Of a stretch of 64,000 bases of DNA, positions 49,379-57,583 are shown one piece after another. The translations under genes and the position numbers were made by a program. How positions within the stretch are numbered: the stretch's first letter is position 1; every line of letters starts with the position of its first letter. The DNA comes from Aquabacterium sp. J223 (lineage in GTDB: Bacteria > Pseudomonadota > Gammaproteobacteria > Burkholderiales > Burkholderiaceae_C). The notes below the pieces were generated by a model, which was given only the letters and a program-made list of their open reading frames with translations, did no database searches and had not been told where the DNA came from. The stretch is taken from positions 2,728,001 to 2,792,000 of the forward strand of contig NZ_CP088297.1 in NCBI RefSeq assembly GCF_024666615.1. The letters are read 5' to 3'.

Positions 49379-49511
49379 GTTCATCCTGACTTAACATAAT
49401 GCACATTAGAACGGCTAACGACCCACTGGCTGGCCGTGGCGAGGTATCGTGCAACGTGTCGCGCGCGACCGTGACGACAAAGCGTCCACCGACGTCGGCG
49501 GCGCTCTAAAC
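49379..49511. other. A/T-rich intergenic stretch between two terminators
   Basis: The region starts with an A/T-rich patch (TTAACATAATGCACATTAG, about 49391-49409) that contains the -10-like CATAAT and arms TAATG/CATTA around a 2-nt centre. No frame is coded. It could hold a promoter or a small RNA; see findings. Confidence 0.4.
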
Positions 49512-49539
49512 GAAGAAGCCGCCTCGCGGCGGCTTCTTC
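49512..49539 (-). terminator. Strong hairpin terminator of the 71-aa gene (bidirectional form)
   Basis: A perfect 12-bp stem (GAAGAAGCCGCC at 49512-49523, GGCGGCTTCTTC at 49528-49539) with a TCGC loop. It starts 10 bp after the stop of the minus-strand 71-aa gene and on that strand is followed by GTTTAG. Its A/G- and C/T-rich arm ends let it work on either strand. Confidence 0.7.
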
Positions 49540-49548
49540 AGCATCGGT

Positions 49549-49764
49549 TCAGCCGCGTGCGGCGTCCAGCTCTGCGCAAGACGGTTTGCACACCCGCTGG
49601 TTGCGACCGATCAGCTTCTTGGTCTGCAACTGGTCGGCCGTGCGGTGCTTCCCGCAACGGAAGCACGACATGGTCGAGCCATTGCCGAGGAATGGCGAGC
49701 CGCTGACCTTGGAGGTGTAGCGAAGCCCGTTGCTGGCAACCTTGGTCTGGAGGGTCTTGCTCAT
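49549..49764 (-). CDS. Small Cys-containing (zinc-ribbon-like) hypothetical protein, 71 aa
   Basis: A basic protein MSKTLQTKVASNGLRYTSKV ending in a small Cys motif: MSCFRCGKHRTADQLQTKKL followed by QRVCKPSCAE, that is CxxC and CxxxC, suggesting a zinc-binding knuckle. Third-position GC is lower than in the neighbours. A TTG-started extension to 49812 is possible but lacks a signal. A GC hairpin (49794-49810) lies in its predicted leader. Function unknown. Confidence 0.68.
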   Translation of the reverse strand: MSKTLQTKVASNGLRYTSKVSGSPFLGNGSTMSCFRCGKHRTADQLQTKKLIGRNQRVCKPSCAELDAARG

Positions 49765-49793
49765 GCAGCTGATGGTGGTGGACAAGAGGCTCA

Positions 49794-49810
49794 GGACGGC
49801 GAAGCCGTCC
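49794..49810. repeat. Hairpin in the leader of the 71-aa gene
   Basis: GGACGGC-GAA-GCCGTCC, a perfect 7-bp stem with a 3-nt loop, 30 bases upstream of the ATG at 49764. It may stabilise or regulate the leader, or end an upstream transcript. Confidence 0.35.
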
Positions 49811-49896
49811 AACCCTCAAGGATACCGGGTTATCAGTGCACGGGCGGGCGACAGGGCCTTCCGGCGGCGCCGAGCGTCGGCCTGGTGTCGTCTCCG

Positions 49897-50277
49897 TCAG
49901 GACCGATCGTCGCCCTCGGCGGGCGTCGGGCCCGACAAGGCGTAGCCGACCGCGGTCAAGACCAGGAGCAGGAAGGCCGCGATCAGTTCCGGCAGCAGGT
50001 CCATGGCGGTCGTCATGCCGAGCACGCCGGGCAGCAGGAAGGCTTCCGCCAACCGCAGCACCGACCATAACAGCGCGGCAGCCGCCAGGCCCATCACCAC
50101 CAGCGCCAGCGGGGGCACCGCGCTGCGCGGCGTCGCCTGCGCCTCCCGATCCAGCCAGTCGCGCTCCAGCTCGTCCCAGTCCTTGAGGCAGGACTCGCTG
50201 GCCCAGTCCGAGCTGCCCCAGGCCGGCCGCGGCATGCCGGCTCGGCTGGGCAGGTCGGGCAGTTGGATGGTGCGCAT
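49897..50277 (-). CDS. Small membrane protein with two TM helices, 126 aa
   Basis: A soluble N-terminus with acidic and aromatic residues (WASESCLKDWDELERDWLDR) is followed by two hydrophobic helices (LALVVMGLAAAALLWSVLRL; LLPELIAAFLLLVLTAVGYA) and a short acidic tail. Good third-position GC. I do not recognise the family. It is divergent from soxY. Confidence 0.65.
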   Translation of the reverse strand: MRTIQLPDLPSRAGMPRPAWGSSDWASESCLKDWDELERDWLDREAQATPRSAVPPLALVVMGLAAAALLWSVLRLAEAFLLPGVLGMTTAMDLLPELIAAFLLLVLTAVGYALSGPTPAEGDDRS

Positions 50278-50433
50278 GGGTGGAATGTTCGGCCGTCTGC
50301 GGTGGTTCGCATGCGCCAAAAAGCACGGCGTTCCGCCATGAAGGTGTCGGATGGTGTGCGGACGTAACCCCGGGAGCGCCTCGGCCCAACCATGTGCCGG
50401 CACGGCCGCGGCCCGGCCGTTAGCATCGCCGGC

Positions 50434-50934
50434 GTGAACCCGCCTGCCCCCGCCCTTCCCCCGCCAGCGGCATCGACCTCCGGTCGGCGGCGTCGCCGCA
50501 GCGTGACCGCGTTGTTGCTGTCGCCCTTGGTGTCCCCGCTGCTCGCTCCGACGGCGGCGGCCCAGACGCCCATGTCCGGCGCCTTCGACGCACGCAGCGC
50601 GGCGGACGCCTACCGCGCGCTCGGGCTGGGCGTGCCGGTGAGCAGCCGCGACGTGCTGCTCCAGGCCCCCGACATCGCCGAGAACGGCGGGTCGGTGCGC
50701 ATCACCTTCGGCACCGCGTTGCCGGGCGTGCGGCGGGTGCTGCTGCTGGTGGACCGCAACCCCGCCGTGCTGAGCGCGGTGTTCGAGCCGTCGGAGTCGG
50801 TGGAGGCGGTGTTCACCTTGCAGGTGAAGATGGCCCAGTCGTCCACCGTGCACGCGGTGGCGCTGATGCAGGACGGCCGGCTCCTGGCGGCGACCAAGGA
50901 CGTCCGGGTGACCCTGGGGGGCTGCGGTGCCTGA
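50434..50934 (+). CDS. soxY: Thiosulfate-oxidation carrier protein SoxY
   Basis: A 166-aa (from the GTG at 50434) periplasmic sulfur carrier. A twin-arginine signal GRRRRRSVTALLLSPLVSPL precedes FDARSAADAYRALGLGVPVS, and the all-beta domain runs to the C-terminal VRVTLGGCGA, whose Cys is the sulfur-carrying residue of the GGCGG swinging arm (here GGCGA). An in-frame ATG at 50392 would add 14 residues. It pairs with soxZ; no other sox genes are in the window. Confidence 0.9.
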   Translation: MNPPAPALPPPAASTSGRRRRRSVTALLLSPLVSPLLAPTAAAQTPMSGAFDARSAADAYRALGLGVPVSSRDVLLQAPDIAENGGSVRITFGTALPGVRRVLLLVDRNPAVLSAVFEPSESVEAVFTLQVKMAQSSTVHAVALMQDGRLLAATKDVRVTLGGCGA

Positions 50935-50952
50935 GGCGAAGAGGAGCTTGCT

Positions 50953-51270
50953 GTGAGCGACCCCACCCGGATCCGGGCCCAGCTGGGCCCCGACGGCCGC
51001 ACCACCGTGCGGGTCCTGATGAGCCACGAGATGGAAAGCGGCCAGCGCAAGGAAGCGAACGGCCGACTGGTGCCCGCCTGGCACATCCAGCTGGTGACGG
51101 TGAAGCTGAACGACCGCCCCGTGCTGAGTGCGCACTGGGGCCCCAGCGTCTCGAAGAACCCGTTCCTGCAGTTCAACCTGCGCGGTGCCAAGGCCGGCGA
51201 CCGCCTCGCGGTGGCCTGGACCGACAACCGTGGCGCCAGCCGCAGCGACGAGGTGCTCGTCGCCGGCTGA
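50953..51270 (+). CDS. soxZ: Thiosulfate-oxidation protein SoxZ
   Basis: A 105-aa partner of SoxY: TRIRAQLGPDGRTTVRVLMS, HEMESGQRKEANGRLVPAWH, FLQFNLRGAKAGDRLAVAW and the end SRSDEVLVAG. GTG start at 50953 with GAGGAG upstream, 18 bp after soxY. It forms the SoxYZ heterodimer that carries sulfur intermediates. Isolated soxYZ pairs are known in bacteria without a full Sox pathway and are thought to handle sulfur in other contexts. Confidence 0.92.
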   Translation: MSDPTRIRAQLGPDGRTTVRVLMSHEMESGQRKEANGRLVPAWHIQLVTVKLNDRPVLSAHWGPSVSKNPFLQFNLRGAKAGDRLAVAWTDNRGASRSDEVLVAG

Positions 51271-51279
51271 CGGCGTCCG

Positions 51280-51474
51280 TCAGGCCTCGTCGTCGTCGGC
51301 GTCGCGTGCGTCGCCCTGCGCCGGGCCCTCGGCCGGCATCCGGTCGAGCGGCCGGCAGATGCGGCGCTGCAGCCGTTCCAGGCGCACCGAGCCCTCGATG
51401 GCCCGCAGCACGGCGTCGGGGTCGAGCATCAGGGCGAAGGGGTCGGCGGCGATCACGTGCGTGCTGTCGGCCAT
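51280..51474 (-). CDS. Small acidic hypothetical protein, 64 aa
   Basis: A 64-aa protein: MADSTHVIAADPFALMLDPD, VLRAIEGSVRLERLQRRICR, then an acidic tail DARDADDDEA. AGGAG stands 7 bases before the ATG at 51474. Proteins of this look (MLDPEAVLRAVE-) are found singly in many Burkholderiales; function unknown. Confidence 0.75.
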   Translation of the reverse strand: MADSTHVIAADPFALMLDPDAVLRAIEGSVRLERLQRRICRPLDRMPAEGPAQGDARDADDDEA

Positions 51475-51510
51475 CGGCGGCTCCTGGCGGTGCGTTGGGG
51501 TGATCGCACT

Positions 51511-52276
51511 CTAGGCGGGGTCGCCTGCGGCGCCCATTGGACGCCCGGCCAAAGCCGCTGTACGAAGCGCGCCGACAGGCCTGTCAGCGCCGGGCGTCGT
51601 CGGCCTGCATGCGCCGCCGCGGGCGGCGGCGATCTGGTCGGCCAGCCGGACACGGTCGGCCCGCCGGGCGAAGTCCGCGGCGTCGAGGTCCAGGTCGTTG
51701 GCCAGACGCGGGTCGGCCCCACGCGCCAGCAGCAGCTCGGCCGCGGTGACCGAGCCGTAACCGGCCGCCATCATCAGCGGCGTGCTGCCGTTCGGCGACC
51801 GCGCGTTCAGGTCGGCGCCACGCTCGATGAGCAGCTGCACCGCCGCCGGTTCCGGTCCGCTGGCGGCGTAGTGGGTGTCCAGCGTGGGTGGGGTGTCCAG
51901 CCGTCGCGGTTGACCGACGCGCCGCGGGCCCCCCCCCCCCCCCCCCCCCCGGGGGACCCCTTAGCGCCCCCCCAAAAAGGGGGGCTTCGGTCTCGCCGGC
52001 CGGGTTGGGCAGGTCCACCTTCAGCTGGGGCGACAGCATCAGCGCCTCGGCGACGGCGAAGGACTCCTCGCGCAGCGCCAGCACCAGTGCCGGCTGGCCG
52101 TGCTCGTTGACCGTGTTGGGATCGAAGCCGCGCAGCAGCAGCGTGCTGACGGTGGTCCCGTTGTCGCGGATGAGGGCCCGGAAGAAGTCGTCCCAGGCGC
52201 CCGCCGCCACGTCGGCGGCCGTCCCCCAGCCGGCGACCAGCGCCGCCGCCAGCCCGAGGCCCCGGCGACGCCTCAT
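51511..52276 (-). pseudogene. Ankyrin-repeat protein, disrupted by a poly-C tract
   Basis: A signal-like start (RRRRGLGLAAALVAGWGTAA) leads to ankyrin repeats: GFDPNTVNEHGQPALVLALR, EALMLSPQLKVDLPNPAGET, then after the break [40 protein letters not shown] and [20 protein letters not shown]. Between 51895 and 51990 the frame is scrambled by a 22-C run, a 7-C/5-A/6-G inverted block and a partial tandem duplication (TGGACACCC repeated), so the two halves lie in different frames. A natural repeat of about 30 residues is missing there. An assembly error is the likely cause, but it is not proven. Start ATG overlaps the tatD stop by 4 bases. Confidence 0.8.
51929..51984. repeat. Low-complexity block: 22 C, 5 G, CCCC, 7 C-5 A-6 G hairpin
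   Basis: C at 51929-51950, G at 51951-51955, CCCC at 51957-51960, then 7 C (51967-51973), 5 A and 6 G (51979-51984), a perfect hairpin form. It interrupts an ankyrin gene. No similar block exists elsewhere in the window. Confidence 0.9.
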
Positions 52277-53064
52277 CGCCTCTCCAGCGGCGGGATGCCG
52301 AACAGCGCCTCGAAGTTGGCGCTGGTCGTCTGGGCCACCGCTTCCGTTGTGACGCCCTTGAGCTCGGCGATCTGCCGCGCCACGAACGGCACGTAGGCCG
52401 GGCTGTTGGTCTTGCCGCGGTGGGGCACGGGTGCCAGATAAGGGCTGTCGGTCTCGATCAGGCAGCGGTCCAGCGGCACGAAGCGCGCCACCTCGCGCAG
52501 GTCGCCGGCGTTCTTGAACGTCAGGATGCCGGAGAACGAGATGAGGAAGCCCAGGTCCAGCGCCGCGCGCGCCACCGCCATGGTCTCGGTGAAGCAGTGG
52601 AAGACCCCGCGCACGGCGCCCTCGCCTTCGGCCTTCAGCAGCGCGACCGTGTCCTCGCTCGCGCTGCGGGTGTGGATGACCAGCGGCAGGCCGGTGCGAC
52701 GCGCGGCCCGGATGTGCGCCGCGAAGCGGTCGCGCTGCCACTGCATCTCGGCCGTGCTGCGGCCGTTCAGGCGGTAGTAGTCGAGCCCCGTCTCGCCGAG
52801 GGCCACCACCTTCGGCGACCCGGCCAGCGCCACGAGCTCGTCCACCGTCGGCTCGCGCACGTCCTCCTCGTCGGGGTGCACGCCCACCGTCGCCCAGAGG
52901 TGGGCGTGCTCGCGGGCCAGCGACAGCACGTTGTCGAAGTCCTCGATCGTGGTGCAGATCGTCAGGGCCCGGTCGACGCTGGCCGCCGCCATGGCGTCCA
53001 GGATCTCGGGCAGGCGCTCGCGCAGCGCCGGCATGCTGAGGTGGCAGTGGGAGTCGACGAACAT
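52273..53064 (-). CDS. TatD family hydrolase (YcfH-like)
   Basis: A 263-aa metal-dependent hydrolase of the TatD family, several of which are 3'-5' DNA/RNA exonucleases. Metal ligands are visible: DSHCHLS at residues 4-10, Glu in VVALGETGLDYYRL, His in LPLVIHTRSASED, His in GVFHCFTETM and Asp in LIETDSPYLAP. Position after holB and pilZ is the standard betaproteobacterial order. The stop overlaps the ankyrin start by 4 bases. Confidence 0.95.
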   Translation of the reverse strand: MFVDSHCHLSMPALRERLPEILDAMAAASVDRALTICTTIEDFDNVLSLAREHAHLWATVGVHPDEEDVREPTVDELVALAGSPKVVALGETGLDYYRLNGRSTAEMQWQRDRFAAHIRAARRTGLPLVIHTRSASEDTVALLKAEGEGAVRGVFHCFTETMAVARAALDLGFLISFSGILTFKNAGDLREVARFVPLDRCLIETDSPYLAPVPHRGKTNSPAYVPFVARQIAELKGVTTEAVAQTTSANFEALFGIPPLERR

Positions 53065-53121
53065 CGCAAGGGAGCGGGTGGTGGCAGGCCGGTGGCGCCC
53101 AAGGGCACCGTGCGGCCCAGG

Positions 53122-53509
53122 CTACAGCGTCTGCGTCGGCTTCGACGACGAGATGGCCGTGCCGAGGATCTCTTCGATGCGGGCGCGCAGCAGCCGGGTC
53201 TTCTCGTCGCCGGGGAAGCGCACCCCGACGCCCTGGGTGCGGCCGCCCGATGCGTTGGGTGGCGTGAGCCACGCCACCTTGCCCGCCACCGGGTAGCGCT
53301 GCGCGTCGTCGGGCAGGGACAGCAGCAGGTAGATGTCGTCGCCCAGCCGGTACTCGCGCTGCGTCGGCACGAAGAGGCCGCCCTCGGTGAAGAGCGGGAT
53401 GTAGGCCGCGTAGAGCGCGCCCTTCTCCTTGAAGACGAGCTGGATCACGCTGGGCCGGCCGGCGTGGGCGGCGGCCGGCGGGGCGGCGCGGAGGGCGGTG
53501 CTCGTTCAT
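53122..53509 (-). CDS. PilZ domain protein (type IV pilus PilZ-like), N-terminus out of frame
   Basis: The clear frame (from the GTG at 53448) gives VIQLVFKEKGALYAAYIPLF TEGGLFVPTQREYRLGDDIY, DDAQRYPVAGKVAWLTPPNA, GGRTQGVGVRFPGDEKTRLL and ends SSKPTQTL, typical of the short PilZ proteins next to holB. The c-di-GMP RxxxR motif is absent, as in that subgroup. An ATG at 53509, overlapping the holB stop by 4 bases, is the expected start and encodes a plausible MNEHRPPR leader, but it lies in another frame, so one base is probably missing or extra near the G4 run at 53480-53483. Confidence 0.82.
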
Positions 53510-54564
53510 CGGCCGGCCAGTGTAGTGGCGCGTCCGCCGCGCGACGGGCCGGCGGCACGGCGCCGGGCCCACGCCGGTGCACTTTGCAACACGAGGGATT
53601 CGACGAGCAGGCCGGCCTGCCAGGGGTGCTCGTCGTGGCGTGCCGCCTCCCTCAGCACCTTGGACCAGGCGGCCAGCGGCGCCAATCCGTCGGTGGCCGG
53701 CAGGCGGTCGGCCGGAAAGTAGCGTGGCGCCGCCCCCACGGCCGTGGCCATCGCGTCGTGGCAGAGCTTCTGCAGCGCTTCCACCGCGCGCGGCAGCGGC
53801 CAGCCGGCCATCGGCCCGGCATCGCCCGCGGCCACGGCCCCGGGCAGCGCCAGCCAGTGCGCCGACTGCACCCCCTCGGCCGCCATCGACCGCGCCAGCA
53901 GCGGCTGGCCGCCGGCGGCGCGCAGCAGCACCTCGGGGCAATCGACCCCTTGCCCCCGCAGCCAGGCCAGGGCCGGCTCGGCGGCGGGCGCGGCCAGGGC
54001 CAGGCGCCGGCAGCGGCTGCGCACGGTGGGCAGCAGGCGGTCGGGCTCGGCGCTGGTGAGCAGCAGGCGCACGCCCGGCGGCGGTTCCTCCAGCGTCTTC
54101 AGCAGCGCGTTGGCCGCCACGAGGTTCAGGGCCTCGGCCGGGTGCAGCAGCAGCCACTTGCCGCGCCCGCGCGAGCTGCTCTGCTGGGTCCAGCCGATGG
54201 CCTCGCGCACCGCTTCGACCTTGATCTCGCGGCTGGGCTTGGCCTTGCTGGCCTTGGTGTCGGCGCCCTCCTCCGCCGCGTCGGCGAGGCCGAGCGACGT
54301 CAGCAGGGCCGCGGGCACCAGGCGGCGCAGGTCGGGGTGGTGCCCGGCCTGCCGCAGGTGGCAGCCGGGGCAGCGGCCGCAGGGCCGTGCGGTCGCCGCG
54401 TCGGCCTCGCAGAGCTGCGCGGCGACCAGGCCGTCGGCGAACTCGAACAGGCCGCTGCCCGCCGCGCCATGGACCAGCAGCGCATGGTGCGGCGGCATGG
54501 CGAGCACGTCGGCCAGCGGCGCGGCCAGCCAGGGCAGCGGCAGCGCCGCCTCGTTCACCACCAT
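53506..54564 (-). CDS. holB: DNA polymerase III subunit delta'
   Basis: A 352-aa clamp-loader subunit. Visible are [20 protein letters not shown] in the P-loop place (a degenerate loop, as usual for delta'), the zinc-binding [38 protein letters not shown] and [14 protein letters not shown]. The order mltG-tmk-holB-pilZ-tatD is a conserved block. The start ATG lies inside the last codons of tmk (10-bp overlap). Confidence 0.94.
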   Translation of the reverse strand: MVVNEAALPLPWLAAPLADVLAMPPHHALLVHGAAGSGLFEFADGLVAAQLCEADAATARPCGRCPGCHLRQAGHHPDLRRLVPAALLTSLGLADAAEEGADTKASKAKPSREIKVEAVREAIGWTQQSSSRGRGKWLLLHPAEALNLVAANALLKTLEEPPPGVRLLLTSAEPDRLLPTVRSRCRRLALAAPAAEPALAWLRGQGVDCPEVLLRAAGGQPLLARSMAAEGVQSAHWLALPGAVAAGDAGPMAGWPLPRAVEALQKLCHDAMATAVGAAPRYFPADRLPATDGLAPLAAWSKVLREAARHDEHPWQAGLLVESLVLQSAPAWARRRAAGPSRGGRATTLAGR

Positions 54565-55214
54565 GCCTCGGCCTCCGCCTTGGTCTGCACGGCGTGCAGA
54601 ACGGCCTGCCACACCCGTTCGGGCGGCTGCCCGGCGTCGAGGACCGCGAAGCGCTGCGGCTGGGCGTCCCGCCGCTCGGCATAACCGGCGCGCACGCGCT
54701 CGAAGAAGCCCAGGTCCTCGCGCTCGAAGCGGTCCGGCGCGCGCGCGGCCGCGCGGCGGGCGGCGGCGACGTCGGGCGCGACGTCGAACCACAGCGTCAG
54801 GTCCGGCTGCCGGCCCTGCTGCACCCAGGCTTCCAGCTGGCCCAGCACCGTCGGATCGAAGCCGCGGCCACCGCCCTGGTAGGCGAAGGTGGCGTCGGTG
54901 AAGCGGTCGCACAGCACGACCGCGCCGTCCGCCAGCGCGGGCAGGATGCAGCGCTGCAGGTGGTCGCGGCGGGCGGCGAAGACCAGCAGCGTCTCGGTCA
55001 GCGCGTCCATCGGCTGGGCGAGCAGCAGCGCGCGCAAGGACTCGGCGAGGTCGGTGCCGCCCGGCTCGCGCGTCAGCCGGACGGTGCGGCCGTGCGACCG
55101 CAGCCACTCGGCCAGCGGCTCGATGTGGGTGGACTTGCCGGCACCGTCGATGCCCTCGAAGCTGATGAAGCGGCCGGTCACGTCGGCCCGTCCCTGCACT
55201 CCGGCACCCGGCAT
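54555..55214 (-). CDS. tmk: Thymidylate kinase
   Basis: A 219-aa dTMP kinase for dTTP synthesis. P-loop [56 protein letters not shown], and [19 protein letters not shown] at the DRF/LID region. Length is normal. The ATG at 55214 lies 9 bp after mltG; a GTG at 55181 ([10 protein letters not shown]) is an alternative start. Confidence 0.95.
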   Translation of the reverse strand: MPGAGVQGRADVTGRFISFEGIDGAGKSTHIEPLAEWLRSHGRTVRLTREPGGTDLAESLRALLLAQPMDALTETLLVFAARRDHLQRCILPALADGAVVLCDRFTDATFAYQGGGRGFDPTVLGQLEAWVQQGRQPDLTLWFDVAPDVAAARRAAARAPDRFEREDLGFFERVRAGYAERRDAQPQRFAVLDAGQPPERVWQAVLHAVQTKAEAEAWW

Positions 55215-55223
55215 GGCGTCACG

Positions 55224-56243
55224 TCATCCTCCTTTGGACACTGCAGCGCGCGCAGGGCTGCGCTGGTAGCGGTCGACCGCGCGGTTGTGCTCGGCCAGCG
55301 TCTCGCTGAACTCGCTGCTGCCGTCGCCGCGGGCGACGAAGAAAAGCGCCTTGGTCGACTCCGGCCGGACGGCGGCACGCAGCGAAGCCAGGCCCGGCAT
55401 GGCGATGGGCGTCGGCGGCAGGCCGGGGTTGAGGTAGGTGTTGTAGCGGCCGGCGGTGGTGAGGTCGCGCTTGCGCAGGTTGCCGTCGAAGCGCTCGCCC
55501 AGGCCGTAGATCAGCGTCGGATCGGTCTGCAGCGGCATGCCGAGCCTGAGCCGGTTGACGAACACGCCCGCCACCTTGCCGCGGTCGGCCGGCGTGCCGG
55601 TCTCCTTCTCGACGATGGAGGCGAGGATCAGCGCCTCGTCGGCGCTCTTCAGCGGCAGGTCGGGGGCGCGGTCGGCCCATGCCTCGTCCAGCCGCCGCCG
55701 CTGCGCCTGGAAGGCGCGCTTCATCACGGTGAGGTCGCTCACGCCGCGGCTGTAGGCGTAGGTGTCGGGGAAGAAGCGGCCTTCCGGGTGCACGCCCGGC
55801 GCGCCGAGCGCGGCCATCAGCTGCTCGTCGGTCAGGCCCTGGCTGGCCGGCTTCAGCGCCTTGGCCTTGGCCAGCTCGGCGCGCCACTGGCGAAAGGTCC
55901 AGCCGTCGATGAGACGCACGGTCTCCAGCGCCTCCTCGCCCTGGACCATCTTGCGCAGCAGGTCGCGCGGCGTGGCGCCCGCCTCGACCTCGTAGCTGCC
56001 GGCGCGGATGCGGCGGCTGTCGCCGGACCAGCGGAACCATTGGTACAGCAGTGCGGGATGGGTCTGCACGCCGGCCTGCACCCACTGCTCGGCGATCGCG
56101 CGCGGCGAGGTGCCCGGCTCGATGGACAGCTCCACCGTCGGCGTGGCCAAGGGCAGCGGCCGCTGCAGCCACCACGCCACCGTCGCGCCGATCAGGACCG
56201 CCAGCAGCAGCAGCGCCAGCAGGCCGCGCCTCACCGCCCGCAT
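55224..56243 (-). CDS. mltG: Endolytic transglycosylase MltG
   Basis: A 339-aa membrane-anchored YceG-like lytic transglycosylase that cuts nascent peptidoglycan strands. TM segment RRGLLALLLLAVLIGATVAW, the LysM-like entry part (ATPTVELSIEPGTSPRAIAE), then LEGRFFPDTYAYSRG-like GRFFPDTYAYSRGVSDLTVM, the catalytic Glu in ALILASIVEKETGTPADRGK, and VFVNRLRLGMPLQTDPTLIY. The ATG at 56243 is preferred; an earlier ATG at 56315 would add 24 residues and overlap the divergent ygfZ start. Confidence 0.93.
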   Translation of the reverse strand: MRAVRRGLLALLLLAVLIGATVAWWLQRPLPLATPTVELSIEPGTSPRAIAEQWVQAGVQTHPALLYQWFRWSGDSRRIRAGSYEVEAGATPRDLLRKMVQGEEALETVRLIDGWTFRQWRAELAKAKALKPASQGLTDEQLMAALGAPGVHPEGRFFPDTYAYSRGVSDLTVMKRAFQAQRRRLDEAWADRAPDLPLKSADEALILASIVEKETGTPADRGKVAGVFVNRLRLGMPLQTDPTLIYGLGERFDGNLRKRDLTTAGRYNTYLNPGLPPTPIAMPGLASLRAAVRPESTKALFFVARGDGSSEFSETLAEHNRAVDRYQRSPARAAVSKGG

Positions 56244-56313
56244 GGCCTGCGGTGGGCGGGGCGATCCCACGGAGGGCCGGTGCGCGACATGCGGCTGATG
56301 ATAATCGTCCACC

Positions 56314-57281
56314 ATGAGCGAACCGCGCGACACGGCCTCCCCGACGGTCCCTGGCAGGGGGCGCTTCGCCTCATCGACTGGGGCGTCATCCGCGCCGACG
56401 GCGAGGACGCGGCGACCTTCCTGCAGTCGCAGCTGACGCAGGATTTCGCCGCGTTCCACGACGGCGAGCACCGGCTGGCCGGCTACTGCTCGCCCAAGGG
56501 CCGGCTGCTGGCGAGCTTCATCGCCTGGCGCGCCGGCCCGCAGCGGTTCCACCTCGCCTGCAGTGCCGACCTGCTGGCCGCGACGCTGAAGCGGCTGTCG
56601 ATGTTCGTGCTGCGCGCCAAGTGCCGGTTGACGGATGCCAGCGGCGACGTCGCGCTGTGGGGCCTGGCCGGCGCGCCGGCCTTGGCCTGGCTGGACGGGG
56701 CGGCGGCCGCGCCCGGCAGCGTCACGCCCCGGGGCGACGCGGGGCAGGTGCTGCGGCTGGCCGATGTGCAGGGCGTGCCGCGTGTCCTGCTGGCCCAACC
56801 GGCGGTCGCCGATCCGCCGCCGCTGCCGCTGCTGCTGGCCGCCGCCTGGTCCTGGCTGCAGGTGCACGGCGGCCTGCCGGTGATCACCGCCGCCACGGCC
56901 GACCAGTTCGTGCCGCAGATGGTCAACCTCGAGTTGCTGGGCGGGGTGAACTTCCGCAAGGGTTGTTACCCCGGCCAGGAGGTGGTGGCGCGCAGCCAGT
57001 ACCGCGGCACGCTGAAGCGCCGCATGGTGCTGTTCGAGGCCGGGCCGGTCACCGCCCTGCCCGGCGAGGAGGTGTTCCACAGCGGCGACCCGGCGCAGCC
57101 CTCCGGCCTGGTGGTGAACGCGGCGCCGCATCCCGACGGCAAGCGGCTGGCGCTGCTGGTGTCGTTGAAGACCGCCGCGCTGGGCCAGGGCAGCTGGCAC
57201 CTGCGGTCGCCGGACGGCGAGCCGCTGGTGGAGGCCGCCCTGCCCTATGCCCTGCCCGCGCCGGGCGACGACGTCCCATGA
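56314..57281 (+). CDS. ygfZ: YgfZ/GcvT domain protein (folate-binding, Fe-S cluster related)
   Basis: A protein of about 320 aa that supports Fe-S enzyme activity with tetrahydrofolate. IRADGEDAATFLQSQLTQDF, GYCSPKGRLLASFIAWR, VPQMVNLELLGGVNF and the signature RKGCYPGQEVVARSQYRGTL KRR are all present. The expected start MSEPRDTAS at 56314 is one base out of frame with the body (GPWQGALRLIDWGVIRADGE); adding one C to the C4 run at 56339-56342 joins them. Without this, an ATG at 56289 gives an unbroken 330-aa frame. Ends with a 4-base overlap on the next gene. Confidence 0.88.
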
Positions 57282-57583
57282 CGGCGGACGGCGCGCGGCT
57301 GTACGTCTACTTCAAGGTCCCCCAGGCCGCGGCGAACACGGCCGTGCGCGCGGTGCGGGCGATGCAGCAGGCGCTGTGCGGCCGGCACGCCGGCCTGCAG
57401 GCCGAACTGCTGCAGCGCGAACCGGACGCGGGCCAGGTGACGTTGATGGAGGTCTACCGCCGGGCCGGCGTGGGCATCGACGCGATGCTGGCCGAGGACA
57501 TCGCCGGCGCCGCGCGCGACGTGCCGGTGCAGGCCGTGCGTGCGGCCGTGCGCCATGTCGAGGTGTTCCGTCCATGTGCCTAG
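57278..57583 (+). CDS. DUF4936 family protein
   Basis: A 101-aa cytoplasmic protein: RLYVYFKVPQAAANTAVRAV, LLQREPDAGQVTLMEVYRRA and HVEVFRPCA near the end. This family follows ygfZ in Burkholderiales; its role is unknown. It overlaps ygfZ by 4 bases and the NRDE gene by 10 bases, so the three form one unit. Confidence 0.85.
   Translation: MTADGARLYVYFKVPQAAANTAVRAVRAMQQALCGRHAGLQAELLQREPDAGQVTLMEVYRRAGVGIDAMLAEDIAGAARDVPVQAVRAAVRHVEVFRPCA

Noticed and set aside
47775-49454. Minus-strand frame opposite rpoN
   Set aside because: Shadow of rpoN, with His/Gln/Arg-rich product and no Shine-Dalgarno.
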